DNA of 64,000 nt from positions 124,001-188,000 of the forward strand of contig NZ_UGIA01000001.1 in assembly GCF_900461455.1 (NCBI RefSeq). The letters are read 5' to 3'. The stretch comes from Helicobacter acinonychis. Its GTDB lineage: Bacteria; Campylobacterota; Campylobacteria; Campylobacterales; Helicobacteraceae. Positions 9,426 to 19,555 of the stretch are shown piece after piece. How positions within the stretch are numbered: the stretch's first letter is position 1; every line of letters begins with the position of its first letter. Both the position numbers and the translations under genes were made by a program. Under the pieces are notes generated by a model. That model worked only from the letters and a program-made list of their open reading frames with translations. It had not been told where the DNA came from and made no database searches.

Positions 9426-10958
9426 ATGGCTTTTCAGGTCAATACAAATATCAATGCGATGAATGCACATGTGCAATCCGCACTCACTCAAAACGCGCTT
9501 AAAACTTCGTTAGAGCGATTGAGTTCAGGTTTAAGGATTAATAAAGCGGCTGATGACGCATCAGGCATGACGGTGGCGGATTCTTTGCGCTCACAAGCGA
9601 GCAGTTTGGGTCAAGCGATCGCTAACACTAATGACGGCATGGGGATTATCCAAGTTGCGGATAAGGCTATGGATGAGCAATTGAAAATCTTAGACACCGT
9701 TAAGGTTAAGGCGACTCAAGCGGCTCAAGATGGGCAAACTACAGAGTCTCGTAAGGCGATCCAATCGGATATTGTTCGTTTGATCCAAGGTTTGGATAAT
9801 ATTGGTAACACGACTACTTATAATGGGCAAGCATTATTGTCTGGTCAATTCACTAACAAAGAATTCCAAGTAGGGGCTTATTCTAACCAAAGCATTAAAG
9901 CTTCTATCGGCTCTACCACTTCAGATAAAATCGGTCAAGTTCGTATCGCTACGGGTGCGTTAATCACGGCTTCTGGAGATATTAGTTTGACTTTCAAACA
10001 AGTGGATGGCGTGAATGATGTGACTTTAGAGAGCGTAAAAATCTCTAGTTCAGCAGGCACAGGGATTGGCGTGTTAGCAGAAGTGATCAACAAAAACTCT
10101 AACCGAACCGGCGTTAAAGCTTATGCGAGCGTTATCACCACGAGCGATACGGCAGTCCAATCAGGAAGCGTGAACAATTTAACCTTAAATGGGATCCATT
10201 TGGGCAGTATCGTAGATGTTAAGAAAAACGACTCAGACGGAAGGTTAGTCGCAGCGATCAATGCGGTTACTTCAGAAACCGGCGTGGAAGCCTATACCGA
10301 TCAAAATGGGCGCTTGAATTTGCGTAGCCTGGATGGTCGTGGGATTGAAATCAAAACCGATAGCGTGAGCGATGGACCTAGTGCTTTAACGATGGTCAAT
10401 GGCGGTCAGGATTTAACGCAAGGCTCTATGAACTATGGGAGGCTTTCTCTCACACGATTGGACGCTAAAAGCATCAATGTGGTTTCGGCTTCTGACTCTC
10501 AGCATTTAGGCTTCACAGCGATTGGTTTTGGGGAATCTCAGGTGGCAGAAACCACAGTGAATTTGCGCGATGTTACTGGGAAGTTTGACGCTAATGTCAA
10601 ATCAGCTAGTGGCGCGAACTATAACGCAGTCATCGCTAGCGGTAATCAAAGCCTAGGCTCTGGGGTAACTACTTTGAGAGGTGCGATGGTGGTGATTGAT
10701 ATTGCGGAATCTGCGATGAAAATGTTGGATAAAGTCCGCTCTGATTTGGGTTCTGTGCAAAATCAAATGATTAGCACCGTGAATAATATCAGTATCACTC
10801 AAGTGAATGTCAAAGCGGCTGAATCTCAAATTAGGGATGTGGATTTTGCTGAAGAGAGTGCGAATTTCAATAAAAATAACATTTTGGCACAATCAGGTAG
10901 CTATGCGATGAGTCAAGCCAATACCGTTCAACAAAACATCTTAAGGCTTTTAACTTAG
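9426..10958 (+). CDS. flaA: Major flagellin FlaA
   Basis: 510 residues, the standard H. pylori length. The N-terminal D0/D1 domains ([20 protein letters not shown]..., [16 protein letters not shown]) and C-terminal D1/D0 ([19 protein letters not shown]..., [12 protein letters not shown]) are intact. The central D2/D3 region is the surface part, O-glycosylated with pseudaminic acid in H. pylori. There is no signal peptide because export is through the flagellar type III apparatus. Transcription is from a sigma-28 promoter, so expression follows hook completion and FlgM release. The central region differs at many residues from the H. pylori FlaA I remember (for instance KISSSAG and GKFDANVK), which hints at a divergent lineage. 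Confidence 0.98.
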   Translation: MAFQVNTNINAMNAHVQSALTQNALKTSLERLSSGLRINKAADDASGMTVADSLRSQASSLGQAIANTNDGMGIIQVADKAMDEQLKILDTVKVKATQAAQDGQTTESRKAIQSDIVRLIQGLDNIGNTTTYNGQALLSGQFTNKEFQVGAYSNQSIKASIGSTTSDKIGQVRIATGALITASGDISLTFKQVDGVNDVTLESVKISSSAGTGIGVLAEVINKNSNRTGVKAYASVITTSDTAVQSGSVNNLTLNGIHLGSIVDVKKNDSDGRLVAAINAVTSETGVEAYTDQNGRLNLRSLDGRGIEIKTDSVSDGPSALTMVNGGQDLTQGSMNYGRLSLTRLDAKSINVVSASDSQHLGFTAIGFGESQVAETTVNLRDVTGKFDANVKSASGANYNAVIASGNQSLGSGVTTLRGAMVVIDIAESAMKMLDKVRSDLGSVQNQMISTVNNISITQVNVKAAESQIRDVDFAEESANFNKNNILAQSGSYAMSQANTVQQNILRLLT

Positions 10959-10966
10959 TTTTAAGA

Positions 10967-10992
10967 AAGGTGTTTGTGTAAGGTGTTTGTGT
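10967..10992 (+). repeat. 13-bp tandem duplication after flaA
   Basis: AAGGTGTTTGTGT occurs twice back to back (10967-10979 and 10980-10992) between the flaA stop and its terminator. The copies are identical. Confidence 0.8.
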
Positions 10993-10995
10993 GGG

Positions 10996-11022
10996 GCTAA
11001 CGCTTTAAGCGTTGGCTTTTTC
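10996..11022 (+). terminator. Rho-independent terminator of flaA
   Basis: A 9-bp stem with one G-T pair (GCTAACGCT and AGCGTTGGC, loop TTA) is followed by TTTTTCGCTTT. It lies about 40 bases after the flaA stop. Confidence 0.85.
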
Positions 11023-11080
11023 GCTTTAATTTTCACTTCTTTTTTATAAAATACTTTTTTAGCTTTGTTCTCATTGAGCG

Positions 11081-11328
11081 TTAATAATGAATTTAAAAAA
11101 TGCTAAAAGCATTTTTACAATAAAATAATAAAAAGCTTGATTTTAATCAAGCGATAGCTTTTTAAAAAAGCGGTCTTCTTGGGTTAGGGGGATCTTAAAG
11201 GGGTTAATGGGGGGCATTATCGCAAAATGTCCCTCTATCCCCTTAAGGGAATGAGTTTTGTTATAAAAATTGAAGTTAAAAAACCCCATTTTTTAAAGAA
11301 TTAAAAGTCTTTAGTCATCAATATTTGA
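11081..11328 (+). repeat. Dispersed intergenic repeat, copy A
   Basis: This non-coding stretch between flaA and magIII resembles 41349-41604 and, in its second half, 47420-47550, all on the plus strand. In order it holds a hairpin AAAAATGCT/AGCATTTTT, a hairpin AGCTTGATT/AATCAAGC, the block GCGGTCTTCTTGGGTTAGGG, a G-rich and C-rich pair that could fold (GGGGGGCATTATCGCAAAAT), and ATGAGTTTTGTTATAAA. There is no open frame, transposase or terminal repeats. It fills most of a 411-base gap without a gene. Confidence 0.75.
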
Positions 11329-11369
11329 CTACAATAGAATTTTTTTTATATTTCTTATAGGGGATTATT

Positions 11370-12026
11370 GTGTTAGATAGTTTTGAAATTTTAAAGGCTT
11401 TAAAGGGTTTGGATCTATTGAAAAACGCTCCCAGTTGGTGGTGGCCCAATGCACTTAAATTTGAAGCTCTATTAGGGGCGATTTTAACGCAAAACACTAA
11501 ATTTGAAGCCGTTTTAAAATCGTTAGAAAATCTAAAAAACGCTTTCATTTTAGGGAATGATGATGAAGTCAATCTCAAAAAGATCGCTTATATAGAGTTT
11601 TCAAAACTCACAGATTGTGTCCGCCCTAGCGGGTTTTATAACCAAAAAGCCAAACGCATGATCGTTTTGAGTGAAAACATTTTAAAAGACTTTGGAAGTT
11701 TTGAAAATTTTAAAAAAGAAGTTACTAGAGAGTGGCTTTTAGATCAAAAAGGCATTGGCAAAGAAAGTGCAGATGCGATTTTATGTTATGTATGCGCTAA
11801 AGAAGTGATGGTGGTGGATAAATATAGCTATCTTTTTTTGAAAAAATTAGGTATAGAAATAGAAGATTATGACGAATTGCAAAATTTTTTTGAAAAAGGC
11901 ATTCAAGAGAATTTAAATTCCGCTTTAGTGCTTTATGGAAACAGCATTTCTTTGGCGCAACTTTATGCGAGATTTCATGGAAAAATCGTAGAATTTTCTA
12001 AGCAAAAATTGGAGTTAAAGCTTTGA
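11370..12026 (+). CDS. magIII: 3-methyladenine DNA glycosylase MagIII
   Basis: 218 residues from GTG 11370, with GGGGA upstream. This is an endonuclease III-superfamily fold: the helix-hairpin-helix LLDQKGIGKESADAIL (124-138) is followed by D150 (VVDKYSY), the catalytic aspartate reported for H. pylori MagIII. There is no C-terminal iron-sulfur cysteine cluster, which separates it from true Nth. PSWWWP near the N-terminus supplies the aromatic base pocket. It excises 3-methyladenine in base excision repair. Older annotation is endonuclease III. It overlaps the next gene by 4 bases. Confidence 0.92.
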   Translation: MLDSFEILKALKGLDLLKNAPSWWWPNALKFEALLGAILTQNTKFEAVLKSLENLKNAFILGNDDEVNLKKIAYIEFSKLTDCVRPSGFYNQKAKRMIVLSENILKDFGSFENFKKEVTREWLLDQKGIGKESADAILCYVCAKEVMVVDKYSYLFLKKLGIEIEDYDELQNFFEKGIQENLNSALVLYGNSISLAQLYARFHGKIVEFSKQKLELKL

Positions 12027-12640
12027 TTTTTAGATTTTTTTACGCCTTAAGCTTTTTTTTAGGGGTTTTGTTAGCCAAAAAGGATTTAAATTTTTTTAAA
12101 CCTTTAGAGCCTACCAAAAATTATTTTGGATCTTTTAAAATCGGCTATCTTTACCAACATGCAAACACGATTAAAAGAGCCCCTATCCGCCTAAAAAACC
12201 GCTCTCCCCTTTTGATGGATAAAATTTATCATGACGCTTCTTTGGGTTTTGACGCAGGGTATCTTTTTAAAAAGAAAGCTTTGTTAGGGGGGTATTTGGA
12301 TGCAGGAATGGGTGGTTCGTATTTCATGAGCGCTGGATTAGCAGCTGGGGTGAGACTTTTTAAGGGGTGGGTTATCCCTAAAATCGCATTAGGCTATCAA
12401 CTCCAAATTTTAGGGACTAAGATTGACAAATACCAATTCAATATCCAATCAGCGGTAGGGAGTGTGGGCTTGTTTTTCAATGTGGCTAAAAATTTTGGTT
12501 TGAGTTTAGAAGCAAGGGGGGGCATTCCTTTTTATTTCATCCAAAGCAAATTTTCTAAAGCATTTGGCACGCCACGATTGAATATCTATTCCATTGGTAT
12601 CACTTTCACCTTTTATGATTTTACTAGATTTTTAGGGTAA
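12023..12640 (+). CDS. Putative outer-membrane beta-barrel protein (HP0603-like)
   Basis: About 205 residues. The start TTG overlaps the magIII stop (TTGA), which suggests translational coupling. The N-terminus is a hydrophobic signal (FFYALSFFLGVLLAKK). The rest alternates hydrophobic and polar residues with many Gly and aromatic residues (GGYLDAGMGGSYF, AGVRLFKGW) and ends in a phenylalanine-rich strand (ITFTFYDFTRFLG). This fits a small Helicobacter outer-membrane barrel. No specific function is recognised. Confidence 0.7.
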   Translation: MIFRFFYALSFFLGVLLAKKDLNFFKPLEPTKNYFGSFKIGYLYQHANTIKRAPIRLKNRSPLLMDKIYHDASLGFDAGYLFKKKALLGGYLDAGMGGSYFMSAGLAAGVRLFKGWVIPKIALGYQLQILGTKIDKYQFNIQSAVGSVGLFFNVAKNFGLSLEARGGIPFYFIQSKFSKAFGTPRLNIYSIGITFTFYDFTRFLG

Positions 12641-12703
12641 AATACTTTTTAAGAATTAACTATAAAGTATAAAAATAACCATTAAGTAAAGTTTCAAGGA
12701 TTT

Positions 12704-13726
12704 ATGATGATTTTCATTGATGCATGTTTTAAAAAAGAAACACCTTACACGCCTATTTGGATGATGAGGCAAGCGGGGCGTTATCTTAGCGAATACCAAG
12801 AGAGCCGAAAGAAAGCTGGGAGTTTCTTGGAATTGTGTAAAAATAGCGATCTAGCCACAGAAGTGACTTTACAGCCGGTAGAGATCTTAGGCGTGGATGC
12901 GGCTATTTTGTTTAGCGATATTTTGGTAGTGCCTTTGGAAATGGGCTTAGATTTGGAATTTATCCCTAAAAAGGGACCGCATTTTTTAGAGACTATTACG
13001 GATTTAAAAAGCGTGGATAGCCTTAAAGTAGGGGCATATAAGCGGCTAAATTATGTCTATGATACGATCTCTCAAACGCGCCAAAAACTTTCTAAAGATA
13101 AGGCGTTGATCGGTTTTTGCGGATCACCTTGGACTTTGGCGACTTACATGATAGAGAGTGAGGGGAGTAAATCGTATGCTAAAAGCAAAAAAATGCTTTA
13201 TAGCGAGCCTGAAGTTTTGCACACACTTTTAGAAAAGTTAAGCGCTGAATTGATAGAGTATTTGAGCCTTCAAATCCAAGCTGGGGTCAATGCGGTGATG
13301 ATCTTTGATTCATGGGCGAATGCTTTAGAAAAAGAAGCTTATTTGAAATTCAGCTGGGATTATTTGAAAAAAATCTCCAAAGAGCTTAAAAAACGTTATG
13401 CACGCATTCCGGTCATCCTTTTCCCTAAAGGGGTCGGTGCTTATTTGGATAGCATAGATGGGGAATTTGATGTGTTTGGGGTGGATTGGGGCACGCCTTT
13501 AGAAATGGCAAAAAAGATTTTAGGCGATAAATATGTTTTGCAAGGGAATTTAGAACCCACCCGCCTTTATGATAAAAACGCTTTAGAAGAGGGCGTTGAA
13601 AAGATTCTAAAAATCATGGGCAATAAGGGGCATATTTTTAATTTAGGGCATGGGATGTTGCCGGATTTACCTAGAGAAAATGCGAAATATTTAGTGCAAT
13701 TAGTGCATAATAAAACCAAGCACTAG
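12704..13726 (+). CDS. hemE: Uroporphyrinogen decarboxylase HemE
   Basis: 340 residues. It carries the signature [15 protein letters not shown] (arginine and glycine of the substrate site) and [21 protein letters not shown] and the C-terminal [11 protein letters not shown] complete the family pattern. It decarboxylates uroporphyrinogen III to coproporphyrinogen III in the cytoplasm, downstream of HemC, which is encoded elsewhere in this window. Two ATGs are in tandem; AAGGA at 12696-12700 is better spaced for the second (12707), so the true protein may be one residue shorter. The hefABC operon follows 12 bases later, so heme and efflux genes are probably co-transcribed. Confidence 0.96.
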   Translation: MMIFIDACFKKETPYTPIWMMRQAGRYLSEYQESRKKAGSFLELCKNSDLATEVTLQPVEILGVDAAILFSDILVVPLEMGLDLEFIPKKGPHFLETITDLKSVDSLKVGAYKRLNYVYDTISQTRQKLSKDKALIGFCGSPWTLATYMIESEGSKSYAKSKKMLYSEPEVLHTLLEKLSAELIEYLSLQIQAGVNAVMIFDSWANALEKEAYLKFSWDYLKKISKELKKRYARIPVILFPKGVGAYLDSIDGEFDVFGVDWGTPLEMAKKILGDKYVLQGNLEPTRLYDKNALEEGVEKILKIMGNKGHIFNLGHGMLPDLPRENAKYLVQLVHNKTKH

Positions 13727-13738
13727 GGGGTTATTTTA

Positions 13739-15172
13739 ATGAAGACGACTATAAGATTTGTTAGTTTGTGGGGCTTGTGTGCTGCTTTAGCTTTGGCGCA
13801 AACCCCTTCTAAAACCCCAGATGAAATCAAAAAAATTCTCAACGATTACAGCCATAAGAATTTAACGCTCATTGATCCGCCGACAAGCTCTTTAGAGGTA
13901 TCGCCGAGTTTCTTACCCTCGCCTAAAGAAACAGCGACCACTATCAATCAAGAGATTGCTAAATACCACGAAAAAAGCGATAAGGTCGCTTTAGGGTTGA
14001 ATGAATTGCTTAAGGGGGCCACTTCAAATCTCAGTTTGCAAGCGCAAGAGCTCAAAGTCAAGCAGGCGATGAAAAACCACACCATCTCTAAAGCGATGTT
14101 TTTGCCCACTTTGAACGCGAGTTATAATTTTAAAAATGAAAATAGGGATACCCTAGACTTTAAGCACTATAACACGCAACAACTCCAAGCTGAAGTTAAA
14201 CTGAATGTGTTTAATGGCTTTAGCGATGTGAATAATGTCAGAGAAAAGGTTGCAACTTACCGCTCCACCGTGGCTAATTTAGAATACAGCCGCCAGAGTG
14301 TGTATTTGCAAGTGGTGCAACAATATTATGAGTATTTTAACAACCTCGCTCGCATGATCGCTTTGCAAAAGAAATTAGAGCAAATCAAAACGGATATTAA
14401 AAGGGTTACCAAGCTTTATAATGAAGGGCTAACCACGATTGATGATTTGCAAAGTTTGAAAGCGCAAGGGAATTTGAGCGAATACGATATTTTGGATATG
14501 CAATTTGCTTTGGAGCAAAACCGCTTGACTTTGGAGTATTTGACCAACCTTAATGTGGAAAATTTAAAGAAAACCACGATTGATGCACCTGATTTGCAAT
14601 TAAGAGAGAGACAAGATTTGGCCTCTTTAAGGGAGCAAATCAATGCGATTAAATACCAAGGCAAGCAGCTCAATTACTACCCTAAAGTAGATGTGTATGA
14701 CTCATGGCTTTATTGGATCCAAAAACCCGCCTACGCTTTGGGAGCCTTTGGGAACTTCTTCCCAGGCCAGCAAAACACCGCCGGAGTGACTGCGACCATG
14801 AATTTTTTGGATGATATAGGTTTGAGTTTGCAAAAACAATCCATCATGTTAGGCAGATTGGCGAATGAAAAAACCTTGGCTTATAAAAAGTTAGAGCAAG
14901 AAAAAGACGAACAACTTTACAGAAAGTCGCTTGATATTGCTAGGGCTAAGATTGAATCTTCCAAAGCTAGTTTGGATGCGGCTAACCTTTCTTTTGCCAA
15001 TATTAAGAGAAAATACGACGCTAATATAGTGGATTTCACCACTTATTTGAGGGGTTTAACCACTCGCTTTGATGCCGAAGTGGCTTACAATTTAGCGCTC
15101 AACAATTATGAAGTACAAAAAGCCAATTACATTTTCAACAGTGGGCATAAAATAGACGACTATGTGCATTGA
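13739..15172 (+). CDS. hefA: HefA, TolC-like outer-membrane efflux channel
   Basis: 477 residues with a signal peptide (LWGLCAALALAQ). The body has two OEP repeats of long helical hairpins typical of TolC, each with the LxxAxxNYEVQKANYIF-type end pattern. It forms the trans-periplasmic exit duct for the RND pump HefC with adaptor HefB. In H. pylori, loss of HefA or HefC is reported to increase sensitivity to antibiotics and bile salts. It lies in an operon order hemE-hefA-hefB-hefC with 12-13 base gaps. Confidence 0.95.
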   Translation: MKTTIRFVSLWGLCAALALAQTPSKTPDEIKKILNDYSHKNLTLIDPPTSSLEVSPSFLPSPKETATTINQEIAKYHEKSDKVALGLNELLKGATSNLSLQAQELKVKQAMKNHTISKAMFLPTLNASYNFKNENRDTLDFKHYNTQQLQAEVKLNVFNGFSDVNNVREKVATYRSTVANLEYSRQSVYLQVVQQYYEYFNNLARMIALQKKLEQIKTDIKRVTKLYNEGLTTIDDLQSLKAQGNLSEYDILDMQFALEQNRLTLEYLTNLNVENLKKTTIDAPDLQLRERQDLASLREQINAIKYQGKQLNYYPKVDVYDSWLYWIQKPAYALGAFGNFFPGQQNTAGVTATMNFLDDIGLSLQKQSIMLGRLANEKTLAYKKLEQEKDEQLYRKSLDIARAKIESSKASLDAANLSFANIKRKYDANIVDFTTYLRGLTTRFDAEVAYNLALNNYEVQKANYIFNSGHKIDDYVH

Positions 15173-15185
15173 TTAAAGGGATGAA

Positions 15186-15890
15186 ATGATACGAAAAATT
15201 TTAATAGGGTTTTTTTTAAGTCTTTTGAGTTTGGAAGCTGGTGAGAAAGTGTATGCGATTTTCAATGTGCAAGCGATGCAAGATTCCAAACTCACTCTGG
15301 ATAGCACAGGGATTGTGGATAGCATTAAGGTCACTGAGGGGAGCGTGGTCAAAAAGGGCGATATTTTATTGCTTTTGTATAATCAAGATAAGCAGGCTCA
15401 AAGCGACTCTACCGAGCAACAACTCATTTTTGCCAAAAAACAATACCAACGATACAGTAGAATTGGGGGTGCTGTGGATAAAAACACTCTAGAGAGTTAT
15501 GAATTCGCTTACAGGCGCTTGGAGTCTGATTACGCTTATTCTATTGCAGTGTTGAATAAAACCATTTTAAGAGCCCCTTTTGATGGCGTGGTGGCGAGCA
15601 AAAACATTCAAGTGGGTGAAGGGGTGAGCGCGAACAGTACGGTGCTGCTTAGATTAGTCAGTCATGCAAGGAAATTGGTCATTGAATTTGATTCCAAATA
15701 CATCAATGCGGTCAAGGTGGGGGACACTTACACTTATTCTGTTGATGGGGATTCCAATCAGCATGAAGTTAAAATCACTAAAATTTATCCCACGGTTGAT
15801 GAAAACACACGAAAAGTGAGTGCTGAAGCCCTTTTGTCTAATCCTATGGCAGTGGGGCTTTTTGGCGATGGGTTTATCCAAACGAAATAA
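15186..15890 (+). CDS. hefB: HefB, periplasmic adaptor (membrane fusion protein)
   Basis: 234 residues with a signal peptide (LIGFFLSLLSLEAGE), then a lipoyl-like half motif (VTEGSVVKKGDILLLLYNQ), a short helical hairpin, the second lipoyl half (LRAPFDGVVASKNIQVGEG) and a beta-barrel domain (VKVGDTYTYSVDG). It links HefC to HefA. It is shorter than the ~370 residues of AcrA-type adaptors, which is normal for the small epsilonproteobacterial form: the hairpin is short and the membrane-proximal domain minimal. Confidence 0.93.
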   Translation: MIRKILIGFFLSLLSLEAGEKVYAIFNVQAMQDSKLTLDSTGIVDSIKVTEGSVVKKGDILLLLYNQDKQAQSDSTEQQLIFAKKQYQRYSRIGGAVDKNTLESYEFAYRRLESDYAYSIAVLNKTILRAPFDGVVASKNIQVGEGVSANSTVLLRLVSHARKLVIEFDSKYINAVKVGDTYTYSVDGDSNQHEVKITKIYPTVDENTRKVSAEALLSNPMAVGLFGDGFIQTK

Positions 15891-15902
15891 TAGGGTATTT
15901 GC

Positions 15903-18900
15903 ATGTATAAAACAGCGATAAATCGTCCTATTACGACCTTAATGTTTGCTTTTGCAATCATCTTTTTTGGGGTCATGGGTTTTAAAAAATTGACCGTGGC
16001 ACTTTTCCCTAAAATTGATTTGCCCACGGTGGTGGTTACCACGACTTATCCTGGGGCTAGCGCTGAAATCATAGAGAGTAAGGTAACCGACAAGATTGAA
16101 GAGTCGGTAATGGGGATTGATGGGATTAAAAAAATCACTTCCACAAGCGCTAGGAATGTGAGTGTTGTCGTCATTGAATTTGAGTTGGAAAAGCCTAATG
16201 AAGAAGCCCTAAACGATGTGGTCAATAAAATTTCTTCGGTGCGTTTTGATGACTCTAGTATCCAAAAACCCTCCGTGAATAAATTTGATACCGATAGCCA
16301 GGCCATTATTTCATTGTTTGTGAGCAGTTCAAGCGTGCCAGCTACAACCTTGAATGATTACGCTAAAAACACCATCAAACCCATGCTCCAAAAGATCAGT
16401 GGGGTAGGGGGCGTGCAACTCAATGGCTTTAGGGAGCGCCAGATCAGAATTTATGCTGACCCTACTTTGATGAATAAATACAACTTGACTTATGCGGATC
16501 TTTTCAGCACGCTTAAGGCTGAGAATATAGAGGTTGATGGGGGGCGCATTGTCAATAGCCAGAGAGAATTATCAATTCTAGTCAATGCGAATAGTTATAG
16601 CGTTGCGGATGTAGAAAAGATCCAAGTGGGCAACCATGTGCGCCTTGGCGATATTGCAAAAATTGAAATCGGTTTGGAAGAGGATAATACTTTTGCGAGC
16701 TTTAAAGACAAGCCCGGAGTGATTTTAGAAATCCAAAAGATTGCAGGAGCGAATGAAATTGAGATCGTGGATAGGGTGTATGAAGCTTTAAAACACATTC
16801 AAGCCATAAGCCCTAGCTATGAAATCAGACCTTTTTTAGACACTACGAGTTATATCCGCACCTCTATTGAAGATGTGAAATTTGACTTGGTTTTAGGGGC
16901 GGTTTTAGCGGTTTTGGTGGTGTTTGCATTCTTGCGTAATGGCACGATCACTTTGGTTTCAGCGATCTCTATCCCTATTTCTATCATGGGGACTTTTGCC
17001 CTTATCCAATGGATAGGATTTTCGCTCAACATGCTCACCATGGTGGCTTTAACGCTAGCGATAGGGATCATCATTGATGATGCGATCGTGGTGATTGAAA
17101 ATATCCACAAAAAGCTAGAAATGGGTATGGAAAAACGGAAAGCGAGCTATGAGGGGGTGAAGGAAATTGGCTTTGCGTTAGTGGCGATTTCAGCGATGTT
17201 GCTTTCAGTTTTTGTGCCCATAGGGAATATGAAGGGCATTATTGGGCGCTTTTTTCAAAGTTTTGGGATCACGGTGGCTTTAGCGATCGCTTTATCGTAT
17301 GTGGTGGTAGTGACGATTATCCCCATGGTAAGCTCGGTTATCGTTAATCCTAGGCATTCTCGTTTCTATGTGTGGAGTGAGCCTTTTTTTAAGGCTTTAG
17401 AGTCTCATTACACTAAATTGCTTCAATGGGTTTTAAACCACAAGCTCATTGTATTTATAGCGGTGGTTTTGGTGTTCGTGGGTTCGCTTTTTGTGGCTTC
17501 TAAACTTGGCATGGACTTCATGCTTAAAGAAGATAGGGGGAGGTTTCAAGTGTGGATTAGGGCTAAACCTGGCGTGAGCATAGATTACATGACAAAAAAG
17601 GTTAAAGGCTTTCAAGAAGCGATTCAAAAGCATGATGAGGTGGAATTCACCACTTTGCAAGTGGGTTATGGCACCACGCAAAGCCCTTTTAAAGCGAAGA
17701 TTTTTGTGCAGCTCAAGCCTTTAGAAGAGCGCAAAAAAGAGCGCAAATTGGGGCAATTTGAGTTGATGAGTGCTTTAAGGAAAGAGTTAAAAAGCATGCC
17801 GGAAGCTAAAGATTTGGAGAGCATCAATCTTTCTGAAGTCTCTCTTTTAGGCGGTGGTGGGGATAGCTCGTCCTTTCAAACCCATGTGTTCGCTCAGTCT
17901 CAAGAAGCGGTGGATAAAAGCGTGGCGAATTTGAAAAAATTATTATTGGAAAGCCCTGCATTAAAAGGCAAGGTTGAGGGCTTCCACACAAGCACGAGCG
18001 AATCGCAACCGCAATTGCAACTCAAAATCTTAAGGCAAAACGCTAACAAATACGGCGTGAGCGCTCAAACCATTGGTTCGGTGGTGAGCTCTGCATTTTC
18101 TGGGACTTCGCAAGCGAGCGTGTTCAAAGAATACGGCAAAGAATACGACATAATCATCAGAGTGCCTGATGATAAGCGCGTTTCTGTGGAGGACATTAAA
18201 CGCTTGCAGGTGCGTAATAAATACGATAAATTGATGTTTTTGGACGCTTTAGTGGAAATCACAGAAACTAAAAGCCCATCTAGCATCTCTCGTTACAACC
18301 GCCAGCGTAGCGTCACGGTGCTCGCTCAACCTAATAGGAGTGCGGGCGTTTCTTTGGGCGAAATTTTAACGCAAGTGAGCCAAAACACTAAAGAATGGTT
18401 GGTTGAAGGGGCGAATTACAGATTTACCGGTGAAGCGGATAACGCCAAAGAGACTAATAGGGAGTTTTTGATCGCTCTAGCGACAGCGTTTGTGTTGATT
18501 TATATGATTTTAGCAGCATTGTATGAGTCTATTTTAGAGCCTTTTATCATCATGGTTACCATGCCTTTAAGCTTTTCAGGGGCGTTTTTCGCTTTAGGTT
18601 TAGTCCATCAGCCTTTAAGCATGTTTTCTATGATAGGCTTGATCTTGCTCATTGGTATGGTGGGTAAAAACGCCACGCTTTTAATTGATGTCGCTAATGA
18701 AGAGCGTAAAAAAGGCTTGAATATTCAAGAAGCCATTTTATTTGCCGGTAAAACCCGTTTAAGACCTATTTTAATGACCACCATTGCGATGGTTTGCGGT
18801 ATGCTGCCTTTGGCGTTAGCGAGTGGGGATGGAGCGGCGATGAAATCCCCCATAGGGATTGCGATGAGTGGGGGCTTAATGATTTCTATGGTGTTGAGCT

Positions 18901-18989
18901 TACTGATTGTACCGGTGTTTTATCGTTTGCTCGCTCCCATAGACGATAAGATCAAGCGGTTTTATCAAAACCAAAAAGCTTTAGAATGA
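15903..18989 (+). CDS. hefC: HefC, RND multidrug efflux transporter
   Basis: 1028 residues. RND layout: TM1, a large periplasmic loop, TM2-7, a second loop, TM8-12. TM4 contains AIGIIIDDAIVVIENI with the paired aspartates of the proton relay. Opening residues MYKTAINRPITTLMFAFAI and the LLIGMVGKNATLLIDVANE block are typical. It exports drugs, dyes and bile salts using proton motive force together with HefB and HefA. The gene is full length and overlaps the next gene by 4 bases (ATGA). Confidence 0.96.
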   Translation: MYKTAINRPITTLMFAFAIIFFGVMGFKKLTVALFPKIDLPTVVVTTTYPGASAEIIESKVTDKIEESVMGIDGIKKITSTSARNVSVVVIEFELEKPNEEALNDVVNKISSVRFDDSSIQKPSVNKFDTDSQAIISLFVSSSSVPATTLNDYAKNTIKPMLQKISGVGGVQLNGFRERQIRIYADPTLMNKYNLTYADLFSTLKAENIEVDGGRIVNSQRELSILVNANSYSVADVEKIQVGNHVRLGDIAKIEIGLEEDNTFASFKDKPGVILEIQKIAGANEIEIVDRVYEALKHIQAISPSYEIRPFLDTTSYIRTSIEDVKFDLVLGAVLAVLVVFAFLRNGTITLVSAISIPISIMGTFALIQWIGFSLNMLTMVALTLAIGIIIDDAIVVIENIHKKLEMGMEKRKASYEGVKEIGFALVAISAMLLSVFVPIGNMKGIIGRFFQSFGITVALAIALSYVVVVTIIPMVSSVIVNPRHSRFYVWSEPFFKALESHYTKLLQWVLNHKLIVFIAVVLVFVGSLFVASKLGMDFMLKEDRGRFQVWIRAKPGVSIDYMTKKVKGFQEAIQKHDEVEFTTLQVGYGTTQSPFKAKIFVQLKPLEERKKERKLGQFELMSALRKELKSMPEAKDLESINLSEVSLLGGGGDSSSFQTHVFAQSQEAVDKSVANLKKLLLESPALKGKVEGFHTSTSESQPQLQLKILRQNANKYGVSAQTIGSVVSSAFSGTSQASVFKEYGKEYDIIIRVPDDKRVSVEDIKRLQVRNKYDKLMFLDALVEITETKSPSSISRYNRQRSVTVLAQPNRSAGVSLGEILTQVSQNTKEWLVEGANYRFTGEADNAKETNREFLIALATAFVLIYMILAALYESILEPFIIMVTMPLSFSGAFFALGLVHQPLSMFSMIGLILLIGMVGKNATLLIDVANEERKKGLNIQEAILFAGKTRLRPILMTTIAMVCGMLPLALASGDGAAMKSPIGIAMSGGLMISMVLSLLIVPVFYRLLAPIDDKIKRFYQNQKALE

Positions 18990-19555
18990 AAAAGATTGTT
19001 CCGCTTTTGGTTTTATGGGTGGGTTTGTTAGGGGCGTTTGAGCCTAAAAAAAGCCATATTTATTTTGGGGCTATGGTGGGTTTAGCCCCTATTGAAATAA
19101 CCCCAAAACCGGTTAGCAATTCTTCTTATGCCGCTTTTTTATGGGGGGCTAAAGGGGGGTATCAATTCGCTTTTTTTAAAGCTTTAGCAATAAGGGGTGA
19201 ATTTTCTTACCTCATGGCGATCAAGCCCACGGCATTCCATACGACTAACACTTCTTTATTGAGCTTAAATATTGATGCATTGAGCGATTTTTACACTTAC
19301 AAAAAATACAGCTTTGGGGTGTATGGGGGAGTTGGGATAGGATATTTTTACCAAAACGATCGTTTAGAGATGGGGAATGGCTCGTTTATGGGGTATAACG
19401 GCTTGTTTAACGCTGGGCTTTTTAGCACAATTGACAAACACCACTGCGTAGAGCTTGGGGCTAAAATCCCTTTTTCAAAAACCAGAAATTCTTTTAAAGA
19501 TCCTTATTTTTTAGAGAGCGTTTTTTTCCATGTAGCTTATAGTTATGCGTTCTAA
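18986..19555 (+). CDS. Putative small outer-membrane protein at the end of the hef operon (HP0608-like)
   Basis: 189 residues. Signal peptide KIVPLLVLWVGLLGAFEPKK; then glycine- and aromatic-rich amphipathic strands (KYSFGVYGGVGIGYFYQN) and a C-terminal strand ending FFHVAYSYAF, with the terminal Phe typical of barrel insertion. It is translationally coupled to hefC by ATGA. No function is recognised; co-expression with the efflux pump is suggestive only. Confidence 0.75.
   Translation: MKKIVPLLVLWVGLLGAFEPKKSHIYFGAMVGLAPIEITPKPVSNSSYAAFLWGAKGGYQFAFFKALAIRGEFSYLMAIKPTAFHTTNTSLLSLNIDALSDFYTYKKYSFGVYGGVGIGYFYQNDRLEMGNGSFMGYNGLFNAGLFSTIDKHHCVELGAKIPFSKTRNSFKDPYFLESVFFHVAYSYAF

Noticed and set aside
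11081..11328. Dispersed repeat as an insertion sequence or MITE
   Set aside because: No terminal inverted repeats or target duplications could be seen and there is no transposase.
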